Positions 11,040 to 22,226 of a stretch of 64,000 nt of DNA are shown here, piece after piece. How positions within the stretch are numbered: the first letter of the stretch is position 1; every line of letters starts with the position of its first letter. The DNA is from Chloranthus sessilifolius (Eukaryota > Streptophyta > Magnoliopsida > Chloranthales > Chloranthaceae). The notes under the pieces are model-generated. The model was not told the DNA's origin. It did not search any database and saw only the letters and a list, made by a program, of their open reading frames with translations. Location of the stretch: the NCBI GenBank assembly GCA_021018995.1, contig CM037588.1, forward strand, positions 96,384,765-96,448,764, in the 5' to 3' direction. Both the position numbers and the translations under genes were made by a program.

Positions 11040-11945
11040 TTTTGACCTAAGTTCTAGCAGCGATTTTAGGAAGGGATGGGTTTTAAGCTTGACTTCAACT
11101 CGACATTCCACCCTCTAACCAATGGGCAAACTGAGTGAGTGAACCTGATCATAGAGGACATGCTACACGCTTGCATGTTGGATTTCCAAGGGTCATGGGA
11201 CTAACACTTACCTCTGATTGAGTTCGCCTACAATAATAGCTACCAGGCTAGCATTGGTATGGCTCCCTACGAGGCTTTATATGGTCAATGATGCAGGTCT
11301 CCTCTTAATTGGAAGGAAGTTGGTGAGAGGCTTGTTTTAGGCCCAACGATCGTAGAAAGTACGACCAAAATAGTTCGGTTGATCCGCGAATGTTTGCGAG
11401 TGGCTCAAAATTGCCAAAAGAGCTACGCCAATCTCAAGAGGAGACATGTTGATTTTCAAGAGAGCTTAATTGTATTAATCACCTTACACTCCTTTAATTT
11501 ATGAGATTGTAGTTATTACTTGCATTTTAGGTTGGAGACAATATCTTTGTCTGAATCTCGCCTAAGAAAGGTGTGATGTATTTCGGCAAACAAGGAAAGC
11601 TGAGTTCTCGTTATGTTGGGCCTTTTGAGATACTGGGTCGAATCAGAGAAGTTGCCTACAGAGTAGATTTACCATCGCAACTATCTAGCATGCACAATGT
11701 GTTTCACGTGTCCATGTTGCAGAGGTATATGAAAGACCCGACTCACGTGTTAGACTACCAACCCATCGAGCTTCAAGATGGTCTGATATTGGTCGAGGAG
11801 CCAGTATAGATCTTGGACAGCAAAGAATAGATCTTACAGACCAAGCAGATTCCTTTAGTGCTTGTGAAATGGTAGAACCATTCATCAGAGGAAGCCACTT
11901 GGGAGCGTGAAGCTGAGATCCGAGAATAATTTCCGCGCTTATTTG
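11040..11945 (+). pseudogene. pol: Chromovirus integrase C-terminus and chromodomain-type tail
   Basis: Recognisable segments on the plus strand are a core-end region near 11100-11300 (EDMLHACMLDFQGSW, LIEFAYNNSYQASIGMAPYEALYG), then VRLIRECLRVAQ, and the GPF/Y-type module at 11573-11800 (GKLSSRYVGPFEILGRI, HNVFHVSMLQRY). The final part (KQIPLVLVKW, EEATWEREAEI, about 11845-11925) is the usual chromodomain position. This protein inserts element cDNA into chromosomes; chromodomains steer it to marked chromatin. The copy carries several breaks. Similarity to Athila integrase is low, so it is not part of element A. Confidence 0.85.
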
Positions 11946-12321
11946 AGTGAAATTGGAAATTTTGTAAATGTGAATTGTTTAAGGAATGTAATGACACATT
12001 ATTTTTGGATTACATTCAATGTGACTTGTATTATATACAAATTTAAAAAATATATATATATATATATGAGTCGATGCCATTTCAGTTATTGTAACTAGGA
12101 TTATACAGTTTGTCCACTTTAGAGAACATATATGCAACTAAACGAACCAAGTATCGTTTGTCTTGTCACCTAAATATAGGAAATCTATGGACCGAGAAGT
12201 CGATTATATAAATTGTGTGATGCTTAGGTTTGTACTGAAATTGGACTGTAAGTACAAAACTTGAATGAGGCCTCAAAGTCCTCAAAATTTAAAAATTTCA
12301 AACTTGATAGTTTCTGTCAAA
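11946..12321. other. AT-rich non-coding stretch
   Basis: No coding signal; contains a short (AT)n tract at about 12050-12067. It lies between the chromodomain tail and the palindrome cluster of the relic. Confidence 0.6.
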
Positions 12322-12482
12322 ACCGAACATTCGAATTTAAAATCGAACGTTCGAAATAAAAATCGAATGTTCGAAATTGTCGGGCTTCTAAGCTTTCTTT
12401 TGATAAAATCGAACGTTCAAAATAGAAATCGAATGTTCGAAATCAAAATCAAACGTTCAAATTAAAAATTGAATGTTCGAAT
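12322..12482. repeat. Array of TCGAACGTTCGA palindromes, cluster 1
   Basis: About seven copies of the palindrome TCGAACGTTCGA or one-base variants (TCGAATGTTCGA, CGAACATTCGA), spaced roughly 18-35 bp and separated by A-rich spacers. A perfect copy is at 12343-12354. A second cluster of the same motif lies in the LTR at 14751-15002. The array is some 240 bp upstream of an ORF relic starting at 12720. Confidence 0.85.
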
Positions 12483-12719
12483 CTGTCGATTTAAGTTGGA
12501 ATCGAGGGTTTATTTTCCCTCATTTGCAAACGGAGTTGTTTTCATTTTGAGTTTTCTTGTTCTTCCCTCTTCTATGAAATCACCTTTGTGCACTAGGGAT
12601 TCAATCAAGCTTTATTTGGTCGCTAGAACAGGTTCCTAACTCTTAAAAATCGGTAAAACCCTAACCTTCCTTGTTTTATTTTTCTGCCATTTGAACTTCT
12701 TTATTAAAATTGTTGTGTA

Positions 12720-13200
12720 ATGGGACCAAAGAAGCAACCAGCCATCAAGAACCCTACTTTGAAATGACCTGCATCGAAGGCCGGGTCTTCTAGTCAACCA
12801 CCACCACCACCACAACCAACACCACCACCTCCACCATGTGAACAACCCAATGAGTGGTGGAGTGAAAAGGATTTTGACGATGAGTGGTCCTTTGACCCTG
12901 AGCTTTTTAATGATCAAGCGACCACTCAGTGGACACATGATTATTTAGAAATTGTTGAATTGGGAACCCTACTCCAACCTTTTCACACCCATTTTTACTC
13001 TCGGCTGGTATGACTGTTTTACCAACACATGCATCAGGGTGATGGGAAGAAGATATATACTTTGATAGATGGGCGAGATTATGAATTTGATCTCGATGAT
13101 ATCGCTGAGGCGATGGCTTGCCCTACCGAGTATTCTCCAACCATGGGTTTGTTGGCTCTAAACCCTAAAACCAGTAGGATATCATGACCTGCTATGATTT
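12720..13200 (+). pseudogene. Accessory ORF relic of the chromovirus piece (resembles the Athila accessory ORF)
   Basis: A start MGPKKQPAIKNPTLK parallels MAPKSA at the start of the accessory ORFs in B and C. A proline-rich stretch and an acidic stretch (WWSEKDFDDEWSFDPELF) follow. The segment LFYQHMHQGDGKKIYTLIDG with FDLDDIAEAM matches the pattern LFYQHLRV...VDNFEMLLNPALIAEVIG of B's ORF. This suggests a distant relative of the putative plant transposon protein domain (Pfam PF20167). The relic is broken and its C-terminal part cannot be followed. Whether it belongs to the chromovirus or to something inserted in it is open, but the shared palindromes favour one element. Confidence 0.5.
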
Positions 13201-13992
13201 GACGAGTGTGCGTATCTGATCTTTTGTTGGGTTTTACATGCGTATCTTGCCATCTTATTTTTTGGACTAATTAAAAATTTCCTTCATATGAAAACTTCTG
13301 TCTATTAGTTTTGTGGTTGTTCCTACGTCTGCAAGAGATTTTGAAAATTCCTGTATGATTAGATCAATTTTGAGAATACTTGATTGATTCTATCCAGTTC
13401 AGATTATATGTGTGTGTAATATGACAAAGTAATTTGATAAAATACTTGACTGTTAAACCTGAGTCACGGTGGGGTATTTTTTTCAGGCACGTGGCACTTG
13501 GAATGTAGGCATCCATGTACGGATGTAACTCCTCTATGGCAGTATGGGATGCCACACAAAGTACATTTAGGTTACTATCGATCCCATCGCTTGAAAGCGT
13601 GATTGGTGAAGCCTTTGGCACTATGACCCATTCTGATTTAACCTATGACCGCATTTAATATGCCATATTAAGAACATTTGTGTCGGGGGGGAGTTAATCA
13701 TAGACCTGACCAATATGTACTGAAATTAGAGTGTCTTTTTTTCCTCAGTTTAAAGCCATCGCTTACATAATGTTCGATGGCATGGATTGACTTGGATGTG
13801 TTTAGGGCTCATGACTGTTATGTGTTTGTGAACCTTGCATGGTTTTCTTTTAAATAAGTTAATTTTATATTTTAATTCGGTTAAAGGATTGGATTCTCTT
13901 GAACTATGAGATTCTATTTTTGAATGCATTCTACCATCCCAATCCAATGCCCCGGATAGCATTTTCGAGGATGAAAATTCCTGAGGGGATAA
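13201..13992. other. Non-coding stretch before the chromovirus LTR
   Basis: No convincing coding region. The last 40 bp (cgaggatgaaaattcctgag and flank) look like the usual end of chromovirus pol plus polypurine tract, leading straight into the LTR at 13993. Confidence 0.5.
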
Positions 13993-15128
13993 TGTAATAA
14001 CCCGAAAATTTTTAAACTCGAACATGTTCACCTCAATAAGCATGCCTGAAAAAGTCACACGATAACTTCAGAAGTTATGGGTAGTAAACTTAAAAGAATG
14101 TTATTGGTGAAAAGAAAGTTGAATTAAACTTAGTGAAGGCCTTTAACTGAGAACTCATACACCGACACGTGTATGCGTGCCCAACACCGAACTTAAGCTT
14201 AGTTCAAGTGGATAGAATTTTAAAAGAAATATCATGATATTTTAGACTTGCTTTTGTGTTATAAGAAGAGAAGAGTGAAGGAGCAACTCTCACCCTTTTT
14301 CTCTCTCGTGAATCACAATTGCCTTCTTCCTTTTCCTTCTTCGATCTCACCTAGATATCGAGTCACCTAGCGATCTTGACTGTAGAAAAGCTTTGTAATC
14401 TACCACTGAGATGATTGAAGGTATTAAGGGAGAGTGGTGCCAATCGTGTGTGAACCGAGTGTAACTGTTACGTTATCGGCACGATTAGAGATGAAATACT
14501 CTATGTACTAAGAAGAGTTGGTTCTGGAATCCAATGGCTTAAGGCTTCACAGGATTCAATTTGACCTCTTGGAATTGGATCATCGGAAGCCGCGAGAGTC
14601 AATCTCGAGAGGTAGGCTCTCAATGTTGTCTTATCTATTATTTTACCTAAATTTAGGTTAGTTTGGATGTGAAATTAGAAATGAAATCAGTTTAATTTTG
14701 GAGAAAAACAAGTCATGTGAAAGAAACCTGAAAACTGCAGAAACCTGTAAGAATCGAATATTCGAATCCAAAATCGAATGTTCAAATTTGAAATCGAATG
14801 ATCGATTTGGGAATCCATCGATCAATTTTGTCACAACCTGACAAGCTCGATTTTTGAAGGAATTGAACGCTCGAATCTAAAATCGAACGTTCGAATTTGA
14901 AATCGAACTATCGATTTTGGCCCTGACTGACAGGTTCAATTTATGAAGAAATTGAACGTTCGAATTAGAAATCCAACGTTCGAAAATAAATCGAACGTTC
15001 GAATTTCCCCTATTTCTGGCTTTTTTGTATTTTTCTTTGAGAAAACTCAGGAGAACTTTTGTTTATCCATTTTAGACTCTATTAACATGTTGTATAGTGT
15101 TAATTAAAAATAGGTTAAGTGTGGGGTG
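13993..15128 (+). repeat. Chromovirus LTR, 5' part (about 1.1 kb)
   Basis: Starts TGTAATAACCCGAAAATTTT, the usual form for Tekay/Del-like LTRs. It contains a pyrimidine-rich segment (about 14290-14345) and a second cluster of TCGA-type palindromes near its end. It stops where the family F LTR begins; no second LTR copy is in the window. Confidence 0.65.
14751..15002. repeat. Array of TCGAACGTTCGA palindromes, cluster 2
   Basis: About nine copies of TCGAACGTTCGA and variants (including ATCGAT half-forms); perfect copies at 14883-14894 and 14991-15002. Same motif and spacing as the cluster at 12322-12482. Confidence 0.85.
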
Positions 15129-16155
15129 TGTTAATCTCTGAAAAGTACCACTTTTCATCCTTTAACCTGGCCTTTAATAGACCTGAGCTGGTTAATAATG
15201 GCTTTTAAGTGTGTTTGTGTAAATAACAGAAAATTATAGCTTAGTGTTTCCATTCATCCTTTTAGGGCCAAGAAGGATTTTTAAGCTAAGTTATGGAGTT
15301 GAGGGATTCACATGGATTGCACCATTGTGGTTCACATCTGTGGGGTTGTTTTTACATTGGAATCTTTGAAGCCTTGCTGAGAGAGAAGAAGCCCAAGCTT
15401 TATGGATTACTTCTGCAAAAGATGAAATGTAACAACAGTGTGTGTGGGACACAACAATTGAGAACAACTGCACTGAACAACTCTTGTAGGCATGCAGCTG
15501 CATTATCTTGTCAACCCTAAATCCAACTCAGCTACAACATTAAACCTCATGAGCAGCACAGCTGCTGCATTAAACCATTTGGGTGGAGTAAAAGTAGACA
15601 CTTGAGTAGTTGAAGACTGTAGCTGAACCTCTCAAGCACATCAGAGGGTAGACCAGCTGCTGTACTGAACTCATTCTAGCACTCTAATTCTACAACAAAG
15701 AACAAATTGGATACATTCATGAAGCTGCAACATCAAACAGCAACTGCACATTCCTGCTTTCAAGCTGCAGATCAACTGCACTATACACAAGAGCTGAATG
15801 TTGAGGTGTGCCAACCTTCCAAAGAATAACTTGAGCAGTCCAAGCTGCAGTTTTGAAGACTCTATACACTATGGCAGCACACAAACTAGCCACTTGTTCA
15901 GCATAGCAGCTGCTATGATTAATTCGAGCTGCTACTACAACTACGAGAACAATTGATAAATATACTCGAGCAGCTGTGTATCAGTTCAAGAACAGGATTG
16001 CTGATGAGAACTAAGCACTCGAGTAGATTGTTGTGCTGAAAAAAGCTGAAGTGAAACCCCACGAGCTGTACAATCCTGCTGACATGAACCTCACGAGTAG
16101 TATAAAGCTGCACACTTCAGCATCCTTGCAAGCTCCTTGCTATCTTGAACCTGGA
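15129..16155 (+). repeat. Family F LTR fragment (Athila-related)
   Basis: Begins TGTTAATCTCTGAAAAGTACC. The first 170 bp match, inverted, the LTR piece of element D (34670-34823), and more distantly the LTR starts of A, B, C and E. About 15540-16110 is filled with ctcgag and cagctg words, F's own motif array. It stops at about 16155 where a Tat/Ogre-like LTR begins, so it is a fragment and not a complete solo LTR. Confidence 0.7.
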
Positions 16156-17339
16156 TATAGACACCCAAATTTGGCCCAAGGCCCGATCGAAACATACTTC
16201 GAGAAAGGCGAACCCCCGAGGTTCTGATAGCATTCCCAAAACCCTTAGGAATCATCTTAAAACCCTTAAGAATCATCCCAAACCCTTAGGAATCAACCCC
16301 AACCTTCCCAGACCCATTGAAACTCTTCCCAGGCCAGTTTCGAACCCTCCTGAGCAGTAGTTAAAGAGAGAAGTATCAAAATTTATACAAACCTCTACTA
16401 GAACTACCTTATATACCCTTCAAAATAGAACTTCTCCAGCTTTCCAATGAGCTAAGAATCGTCTCAATCGGAGTTATATATAAGAAGTTATGGCAATTAA
16501 AAAATCGAGCAGTTTTGACTCAATGTTGCTTGGCGTAACTAATAGTTGCGTCAGGTATAGATGGGACCCACCTCGAGTTCTGAACTTCTAGACATTATAG
16601 CTTTGCCTGGCGCATCTAATACATGCTCCAGGCTTAGCTACAGTAACTAATGGTTTTTTGCTTGAAAATGGCTTTTGGGGTTTGACTTGTTAATCATCTC
16701 AAAGTTTGGGATGAGTTTCATTAGGACTGTTGCACTCACCCTATTTATAACCCTTTAGTCATTTGAAACCTCACCCTATCATCCACCATTAAACCTAACC
16801 TTCACACTTTTCCAAGCTCTTGAAAACTTAGGAAACCTTAGATGCTAGATTATCTAATTGCTAAATCCAATTAGCATCTAAGTAGCCTCCTAACCTCCCT
16901 TTACAAAGGCTTGAAAATTTTCCCAAAAGTAAGAAAAGAATAAGAGAGACCTTTTCCCCCTTTGGTGCCCCAAATCCCATATAAATTTCAGAATTGATCT
17001 TTGCCCTTTAAACATCATTTTCCACCATCAATATTTGAGATTTAGCTAGAACTACCCCCTAGCCTTCTTCCTCTACCTCTTAGCTACAAAGCCTTAGAGA
17101 TTAGAACCCTTCTCCTAACCCGTTTGCTATCTGAAGCTCCCTGGCGACGCTGTCGAGCGAAGGACCACATCGGTGCTACAAGGGCCCGAGAGCTCCGGCT
17201 CTCCCCTCTATTCCTCTACCTTCTTTGGCTTTTCCTCTATCTTAGAATTGAGCCGCTATGCTACCCAAATTTCGGCAAGCGGGAAGGACTCAATAGGATC
17301 GGTGTGACTTTGGGCAAGGGGAAGTGCCACTCATGTTAC

Positions 17340-17381
<42 letters not shown>

Positions 17382-17641
17382 AACCAGCCCCACATAGACC
17401 CGCCCATTGTAGATACTGCTTACGAGCGGGTTGATCAGGTGCCTAACACCTTCCCGATCGACAACCGAAGCCCCCACCCAAGAGCCTTTCTTATAGACCG
17501 GTGAATCAGAGTCATATTTGGCACTTCGGTGTATTTAATATTAATTTTGGTTTCCCGGGATACCAAAAGCTCCGGGCGGCGACTCTTTACTTTTCATTAG
17601 AGCGCATCGTCGTGACGGATTGTCAAAAATCCACGGTTGCA
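16156..17641 (+). repeat. Tat/Ogre-like LTR, copy 1
   Basis: Starts tatagacaccc (expected form TGTAGACACCC) and ends gttgca, a few bases before the primer site. It contains dyad motifs near 16525-16645, a (TA)n tract at about 17348-17378, and the conserved end block around agcgcatcgtcgtgacgg. Copy 2 is at 19355-20872. Confidence 0.65.
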
Positions 17642-17645
17642 CAAA

Positions 17646-17663
17646 TGGCGACTCTGCTGGGGA
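17646..17663 (+). other. Primer binding site, tRNA-Arg type (copy 1)
   Basis: TGGCGACTCTGCTGGGGA, four bases after the LTR, is close to the tRNA-Arg complement known from Ogre/Tat elements (TGGCGACTCCGCTGGGGA). The second copy is at 20877-20894. Confidence 0.7.
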
Positions 17664-17807
17664 CACTTTTGAGCATCTACTTGAAGTTACCCTTTATTTT
17701 TTACATGTGTCTTTCTTGCTTTTACTAACTTTTATTATTTCTCTTTCATTTTTTTACTCACCCCTATGATTCCGTCATTTTTTACTTATCCCTATTTTCC
17801 TGCTATT

Positions 17808-18025
17808 TACACGCCTTAGCCGATTGGCGGGACTACTTGAATATTGTCTTTACTTTCATTTATTTTTTTTCATTTACATGTCTTAGCCGATTGGCGAGCT
17901 TACTTGCGCATTTAAATTCCGTCATTTACATGCCTTAGCCGATTGGCGTGCTTACTTGCGCATTTAAATTCCGTTGTTTACACGTCTTAGCCGATTGGTG
18001 GGCTTGCTTGTGCATTGTTTTACAT
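17808..18025 (+). repeat. Leader tandem repeat (copy 1)
   Basis: Four imperfect copies of a unit of about 50-66 bp built on ttagccgattggcgggctta and cttgcgcatttaaattccgt. The same array is at 21045-21255 in the second unit. It is non-coding. Confidence 0.75.
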
Positions 18026-18514
18026 TTAATCATATCCCATCAGTTGACGCAGGCCCGTAGAGGCGGCACGGGTTTCTCACCGCCCGTTTTTGAACTTAAG
18101 AAAACTCCCTAAAATTAGAACTTAAAATTGAACCAAGAGGGGGACTTAATTGAATTTTTTTTGTGGGGGTAGATTTTCAAGGGTTGGGAATTTTTAGGCA
18201 AAGATACAAATACCCTGTTCTTAGTACGGCGGCAGCCCCTAGTTGTGATGATCCTGAAAAGTACCACCCCACCTAGTATCTGAGAAGGTGCTTGCGCTGA
18301 AGGTATATCAGGTGGGGAACATATCCTGTTTCAAAGCTTAAAACCCTTGGGGAGAGCGTTAGTAGCCCCGAATCAGCCTTGTATCCCTTAAGTTCGGTGA
18401 GGAGAGACCCGTTACAACTAAATTTGTCCCCAGAAGCATCTCTTCCAGAAAAACCAAGAAAAAGAACCAATCTCGGGCTGCTGTTCTGCTATCCAGATAG
18501 CTGCCCCCGCTATT

Positions 18515-18590
18515 TATACCTGGCGCATGTAATACATGCGACAAGCATAAATTAGGCCAAATTTAACCCGGTGCAAGTAATACATGCACC
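18515..18590. repeat. TAATA-centred dyads in the Tat/Ogre leader
   Basis: A perfect 17-nt dyad, cgcatgtaatacatgcg, is at 18524-18540. A 21-nt dyad with one mismatch (arms ggtgca/tgcacc around gtaatac) is at 18570-18590. Copies recur at about 21750-21825. They match in style the LTR dyads near 16530 and 19704. Confidence 0.75.
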
Positions 18591-18994
18591 AAGTGAAATC
18601 TGTCCCCACTAAGTAGTGCATCTTGAATCTGAGGCCTATTCCACCATTCCGAGTTCACCGCTTAGTGGTTTTAGCACCTCTGATTAGGTCCTGCACTATC
18701 CAACGCCCAATACGCCCCCGCCGGTCAAAAGAGGGCAACTTCTTATTGACCCGTTCTGGGGTATTGGTTTGTTTGCGATGATTCCCATGCCATTAATAGA
18801 TCAAAGGGTTTCCCTTTGACTCTTTCGAAGTACATCGGGATCTCATCGCGGGATTTATTTAGGGTACAAACACCACCTGAAATGGGAATTCAAGGGCCCT
18901 GGAGTTGTTCATCATAAAAATCCATTTACAAAATTTCAAAAAAATTAAATAAACCAAAAATAAAAAAGAGAAGTAGATTTGTAGTGTCGGCACA

Positions 18995-19350
18995 ATGACA
19001 TCGCCTTACCCTCCGCCATCCCATAGGGGAGGAAGGAGAAAGCTTTACGGGCCCCATCCGAGGCACCAGTACCCCAGCTGCCACCAGGCCATGTCGTGGG
19101 CAGTGGATCCGGCATACACTGATCCTGACTCATCCCCACTACATTCCCCAACTCATTCCCATGCAGAAGAGATGTTCATATCCATCCCCCTCACCCAATC
19201 CCCATTTATCGTCATCGGGCCCTTCTGTGCACCCATTTTCCCATTCACCACCACTCAAATTGCCTAAAATTCGATGCCCCATTCCCCATCCTTTTCCCAA
19301 GCCATGCCCAATTCTCCCATATCCACTCCCCACTTCCCCTCATCCAAACC
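18995..19350 (+). pseudogene. Start of the proline-rich ORF (copy 1, cut by the second LTR)
   Basis: A frame starting MTSPYPPPSHRGGRRKLYG runs into a histidine- and proline-rich stretch and stops at the junction with the second LTR. The same start is found at about 22227 in the second unit. It probably represents the beginning of the element's first ORF (gag side); no domain is recognised. Confidence 0.45.
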
Positions 19351-19354
19351 CACT

Positions 19355-20570
19355 AAGGCCCGATCGAAACATACTTCGAGAAAGGCGCACCCCCGAGCTT
19401 CTCATAACATTCCCAAAACCCTTTGGAATCATCTTAAAACCCTTAGGAATCATCCCAAACCTTAGGAATCAACCCCAACCTTCCCAGACTCTTTGAAACT
19501 CTTCCCGGGCCAGTTTCGAACCCTCCTGAGTAGTAGTCAAAGAGAGAAGTACCAAAATTTATACAGACCTCTACTAGAACTGCCTTATATACCCTTCAAA
19601 ATAAAACTTCTCAAACTTTCCAACGAGTAAAGAATCGTCTCAATCAGAGTTATATATAAGAAGTTCTGGCGATTTAAAAATCAAGCAGTTTTGACTCGAT
19701 GTTGCTTGGCGCAACTAATAGTTGTGCCAAGCCATTTTTTGCCCAAAAATGACTTGGCACAACTAATAGTTGCATCAGGTATAGATGGGACCCTCCTTGA
19801 TTTTTGAACTTCTAGACATTATAGCTTTCCCTGGTACATCTAATACATGCTCCAGGCTTAGCTACAGTAACTAATGGTTTTTTGCTCAAAAATGGCTTTT
19901 GGGGTTTGACTTGTTAATCATCTCAAAGTTTGGGATGGGTTTTAGTAGGACTGTTGCACTCACCCTATTTGTAACCCTTTAGTCATTTGAAACCTCACCC
20001 TATCATCCACCATTAAACCTAACCGTCACACTTTTCCAAGCTCTTGAAAACCTAGGAAACCTTAGATGCTAGATTATCTAATTGCTAAACCCAATTAGCA
20101 TCTTAGTAGCCTCCTAACCTCCCTTTACAAAGGCTTGAAAATTTTCTCAAAAGTAAGAAAAGATTAAGAGAGATCTTTTCCCCCTTTGGTGCCCCAATCC
20201 CATATAAATTTCAGAATTGATCTTTGCCCTTTAAACCTCATTTTCCACTATCAATATTTGAGATTTAGCTAGAACTACCCCCTAGCCTTCTTCCTCTATC
20301 TCTTAGCTACAAAGCCTTAGAGATTAGAACCCTTCTCCTAACCCGTTTGCTATCTGAAGCTCACTAGCGATGCTCTCGAGCGAAGGACCACATCGGTGCT
20401 ACAAGAGCCCAAGAGCTCCGGCTCTCCGCTCTATTCCTCTACCTTCTTTGGCTTTTCCTCTATCCTAGAATTCAGCCGCTACGCTACATAAATTTCGGCA
20501 AGCGGGAAGGACTCAATAGGATCGGTGTGCCTTCGGGCAAGGGGAAGTGCCACTCATTTTACTTATTTTT

Positions 20571-20612
<42 letters not shown>

Positions 20613-20872
20613 AACTAGCCCCACATAGACCCGCCCATTGTAGATACCACTTACGAGTGGGTTGATCGGGTGCCTAACACCTTCCCGATCGACAACCGAA
20701 GCCCCTACCCAAGAGCCTTTTTCGTAGATCGGTGAATCAGAGTCATATTTGGCACTTCGGTGCATTTAATATTAATTTTGGTTTCTCGGGACACCAAAAG
20801 CTCTGGGCGGCGACTCTTTACTTTTCATTAGAGCGCATCGTCGTGATGGATTATCAAAAATCCACAGTTGCA
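19355..20872 (+). repeat. Tat/Ogre-like LTR, copy 2 (first 20-odd bases missing)
   Basis: Homology to copy 1 begins abruptly at aaggcccgatcg, directly after internal sequence ending cccac. The usual LTR start is absent, so this copy was made by duplication and not by integration. A 29-nt near-perfect dyad (14-bp arms from gcttggcgcaacta, one G-T pair) is at 19704-19732, and an (AT)n tract is near 20575-20607. Confidence 0.7.
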
Positions 20873-20876
20873 CTAA

Positions 20877-20894
20877 TGACGACTCTGCTAGGGA
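20877..20894 (+). other. Primer binding site, tRNA-Arg type (copy 2)
   Basis: TGACGACTCTGCTAGGGA, the counterpart of the site at 17646, with two G-to-A differences of the kind expected from old methylated DNA. Confidence 0.6.
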
Positions 20895-21044
20895 CACTTT
20901 TGAGCTTCTACTTGAAGTTGACCCTTTATTTTTTACATGTGTCTTTCTTGCTTTTACTAACTTTTGTTATTTCTCTTTCGTTTTTGTACTCACCCCTATA
21001 ATTCCGTCATTTTTTATTTATCCCTATTTTCCTGCTATTTACAC

Positions 21045-21255
21045 GCCTTAGCCGATTGGCAAGCCTACTTGAACATTGTCTTTACTTTCATTTATTTTCC
21101 GTCATTTACATGTCTTAGCCGAATGGCGGGCTTACTTGCGCATTTAAATTCCGTCATTTACATGCCTTAGCCAATTGGCGGGCTTACTTGCGCATTTAAA
21201 TTCCATTGTTTACACTTCTTAGCCGATTGGTGGGCTTGCTTGTGCATTGTTTTAC
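21045..21255 (+). repeat. Leader tandem repeat (copy 2)
   Basis: Counterpart of 17808-18025: four imperfect ttagccgattggcgggctta units. Confidence 0.75.
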
Positions 21256-22226
21256 ATTTAATCATATCACATCAGTTGATGCCGGCCCGTAGAGGTGGCA
21301 CAGCTTTCTCACCGCCTGTTTTTGAACTTAAGAAAACTCCCTAAAATTAGAACTTAAAATTGAACCAAGAGGGGACTTAATTGAAGTTTTTTTGTGGGGG
21401 TAGATTTTCAAGGGTTGGGAATTTTTAGGCAAAGATACAAATACCCTGTTCTTAGTACGGCGGCAGCCCCTAGTGGTGATGATCCTGAAAAGTACCACCC
21501 CACCTAGTATCTGAGAAGGCGCTTGCACTGAAGGTATATCGGGTGGGGAACATATCCTGTTTCAAAGCTTAAAACCCTTGGGGAGAGCGTTAGTAGCCCT
21601 GAATCAGCCTTGTATCCCTTAAGTTTGGTGAGGAGAGACCCGTTACAACTAAATTTGTCCCCGGAAGCATCGCTTCCAGAAAAACCAAGGAAAAGAACCA
21701 ATCTCGGGCTGCTGTTCTGCTATCCAGATAGCTGCCTCCGCTATTTATACCTGGCGCATGTAATACATGCGACAAGCATAAATTAGGCCAAATTTAACCC
21801 GGTGCAAGTAATACATGCACCAAGTGAAATCTGTCCCCACTAAGTAGTGCAGCTTGAATCTGAGGCTTATTCCACCATTCTGAGTTCCCCGCTTAGTGGT
21901 TTTAGCACCTCTGATTAGGTCCTGCACTATCCAACACCCAATACGCCCCCACCGGTCAAAAGAGGGCAACTTCTTATTGACCCGTTCCGGGGGATCGGTT
22001 TGCTTCCGTTGATTCCCATGCCATTAATAGATCAAAGGGTTTCCCTTTGACTCTTTCAAAGTACATCGGGATCTCATCGTGGGATTTATTTAGGGTACAA
22101 ACACCACCTGAAATGGGAATTCAAGGGCCCCAAAGTTGTTCGCCATAAAAATCCATTTAAAAATTTTCAAAAAAATTAAATAAACCAAAAATAAAAAAGA
22201 GGAGTAGATTTATAGTGCCGGCACAA

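Larger units (their letters stand above)
11037..15128 (+). mobile_element. Chromovirus (Tekay/Del-like Ty3/gypsy) relic, right end only
   Basis: The piece contains the end of integrase, a chromodomain-type tail, about 2 kb of mostly non-coding DNA with an accessory ORF relic, and an LTR starting TGTAATAACCCG at 13993. The block ttttcgaggatgaaaattcc just before that LTR is typical of the pol end of Tekay-type chromoviruses. The left part is missing, either under element A or deleted. The copy is old and broken. The lineage call is from memory of motifs, not a search. Confidence 0.7.

Noticed and set aside
17348-17378. Possible AT-rich origin or matrix attachment site
   Set aside because: A simple (TA)n tract of an LTR, repeated at 20575-20607; no further support.
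17501-17728. 75-codon frame present in both Tat/Ogre units (also 20732-21001)
   Set aside because: It crosses the LTR end and primer binding site, so it cannot be an element gene; duplicated with the DNA.
18273-18470. 65-codon minus-strand frame found again at 21504-21701
   Set aside because: Apparent conservation is only due to the tandem duplication of the DNA segment.
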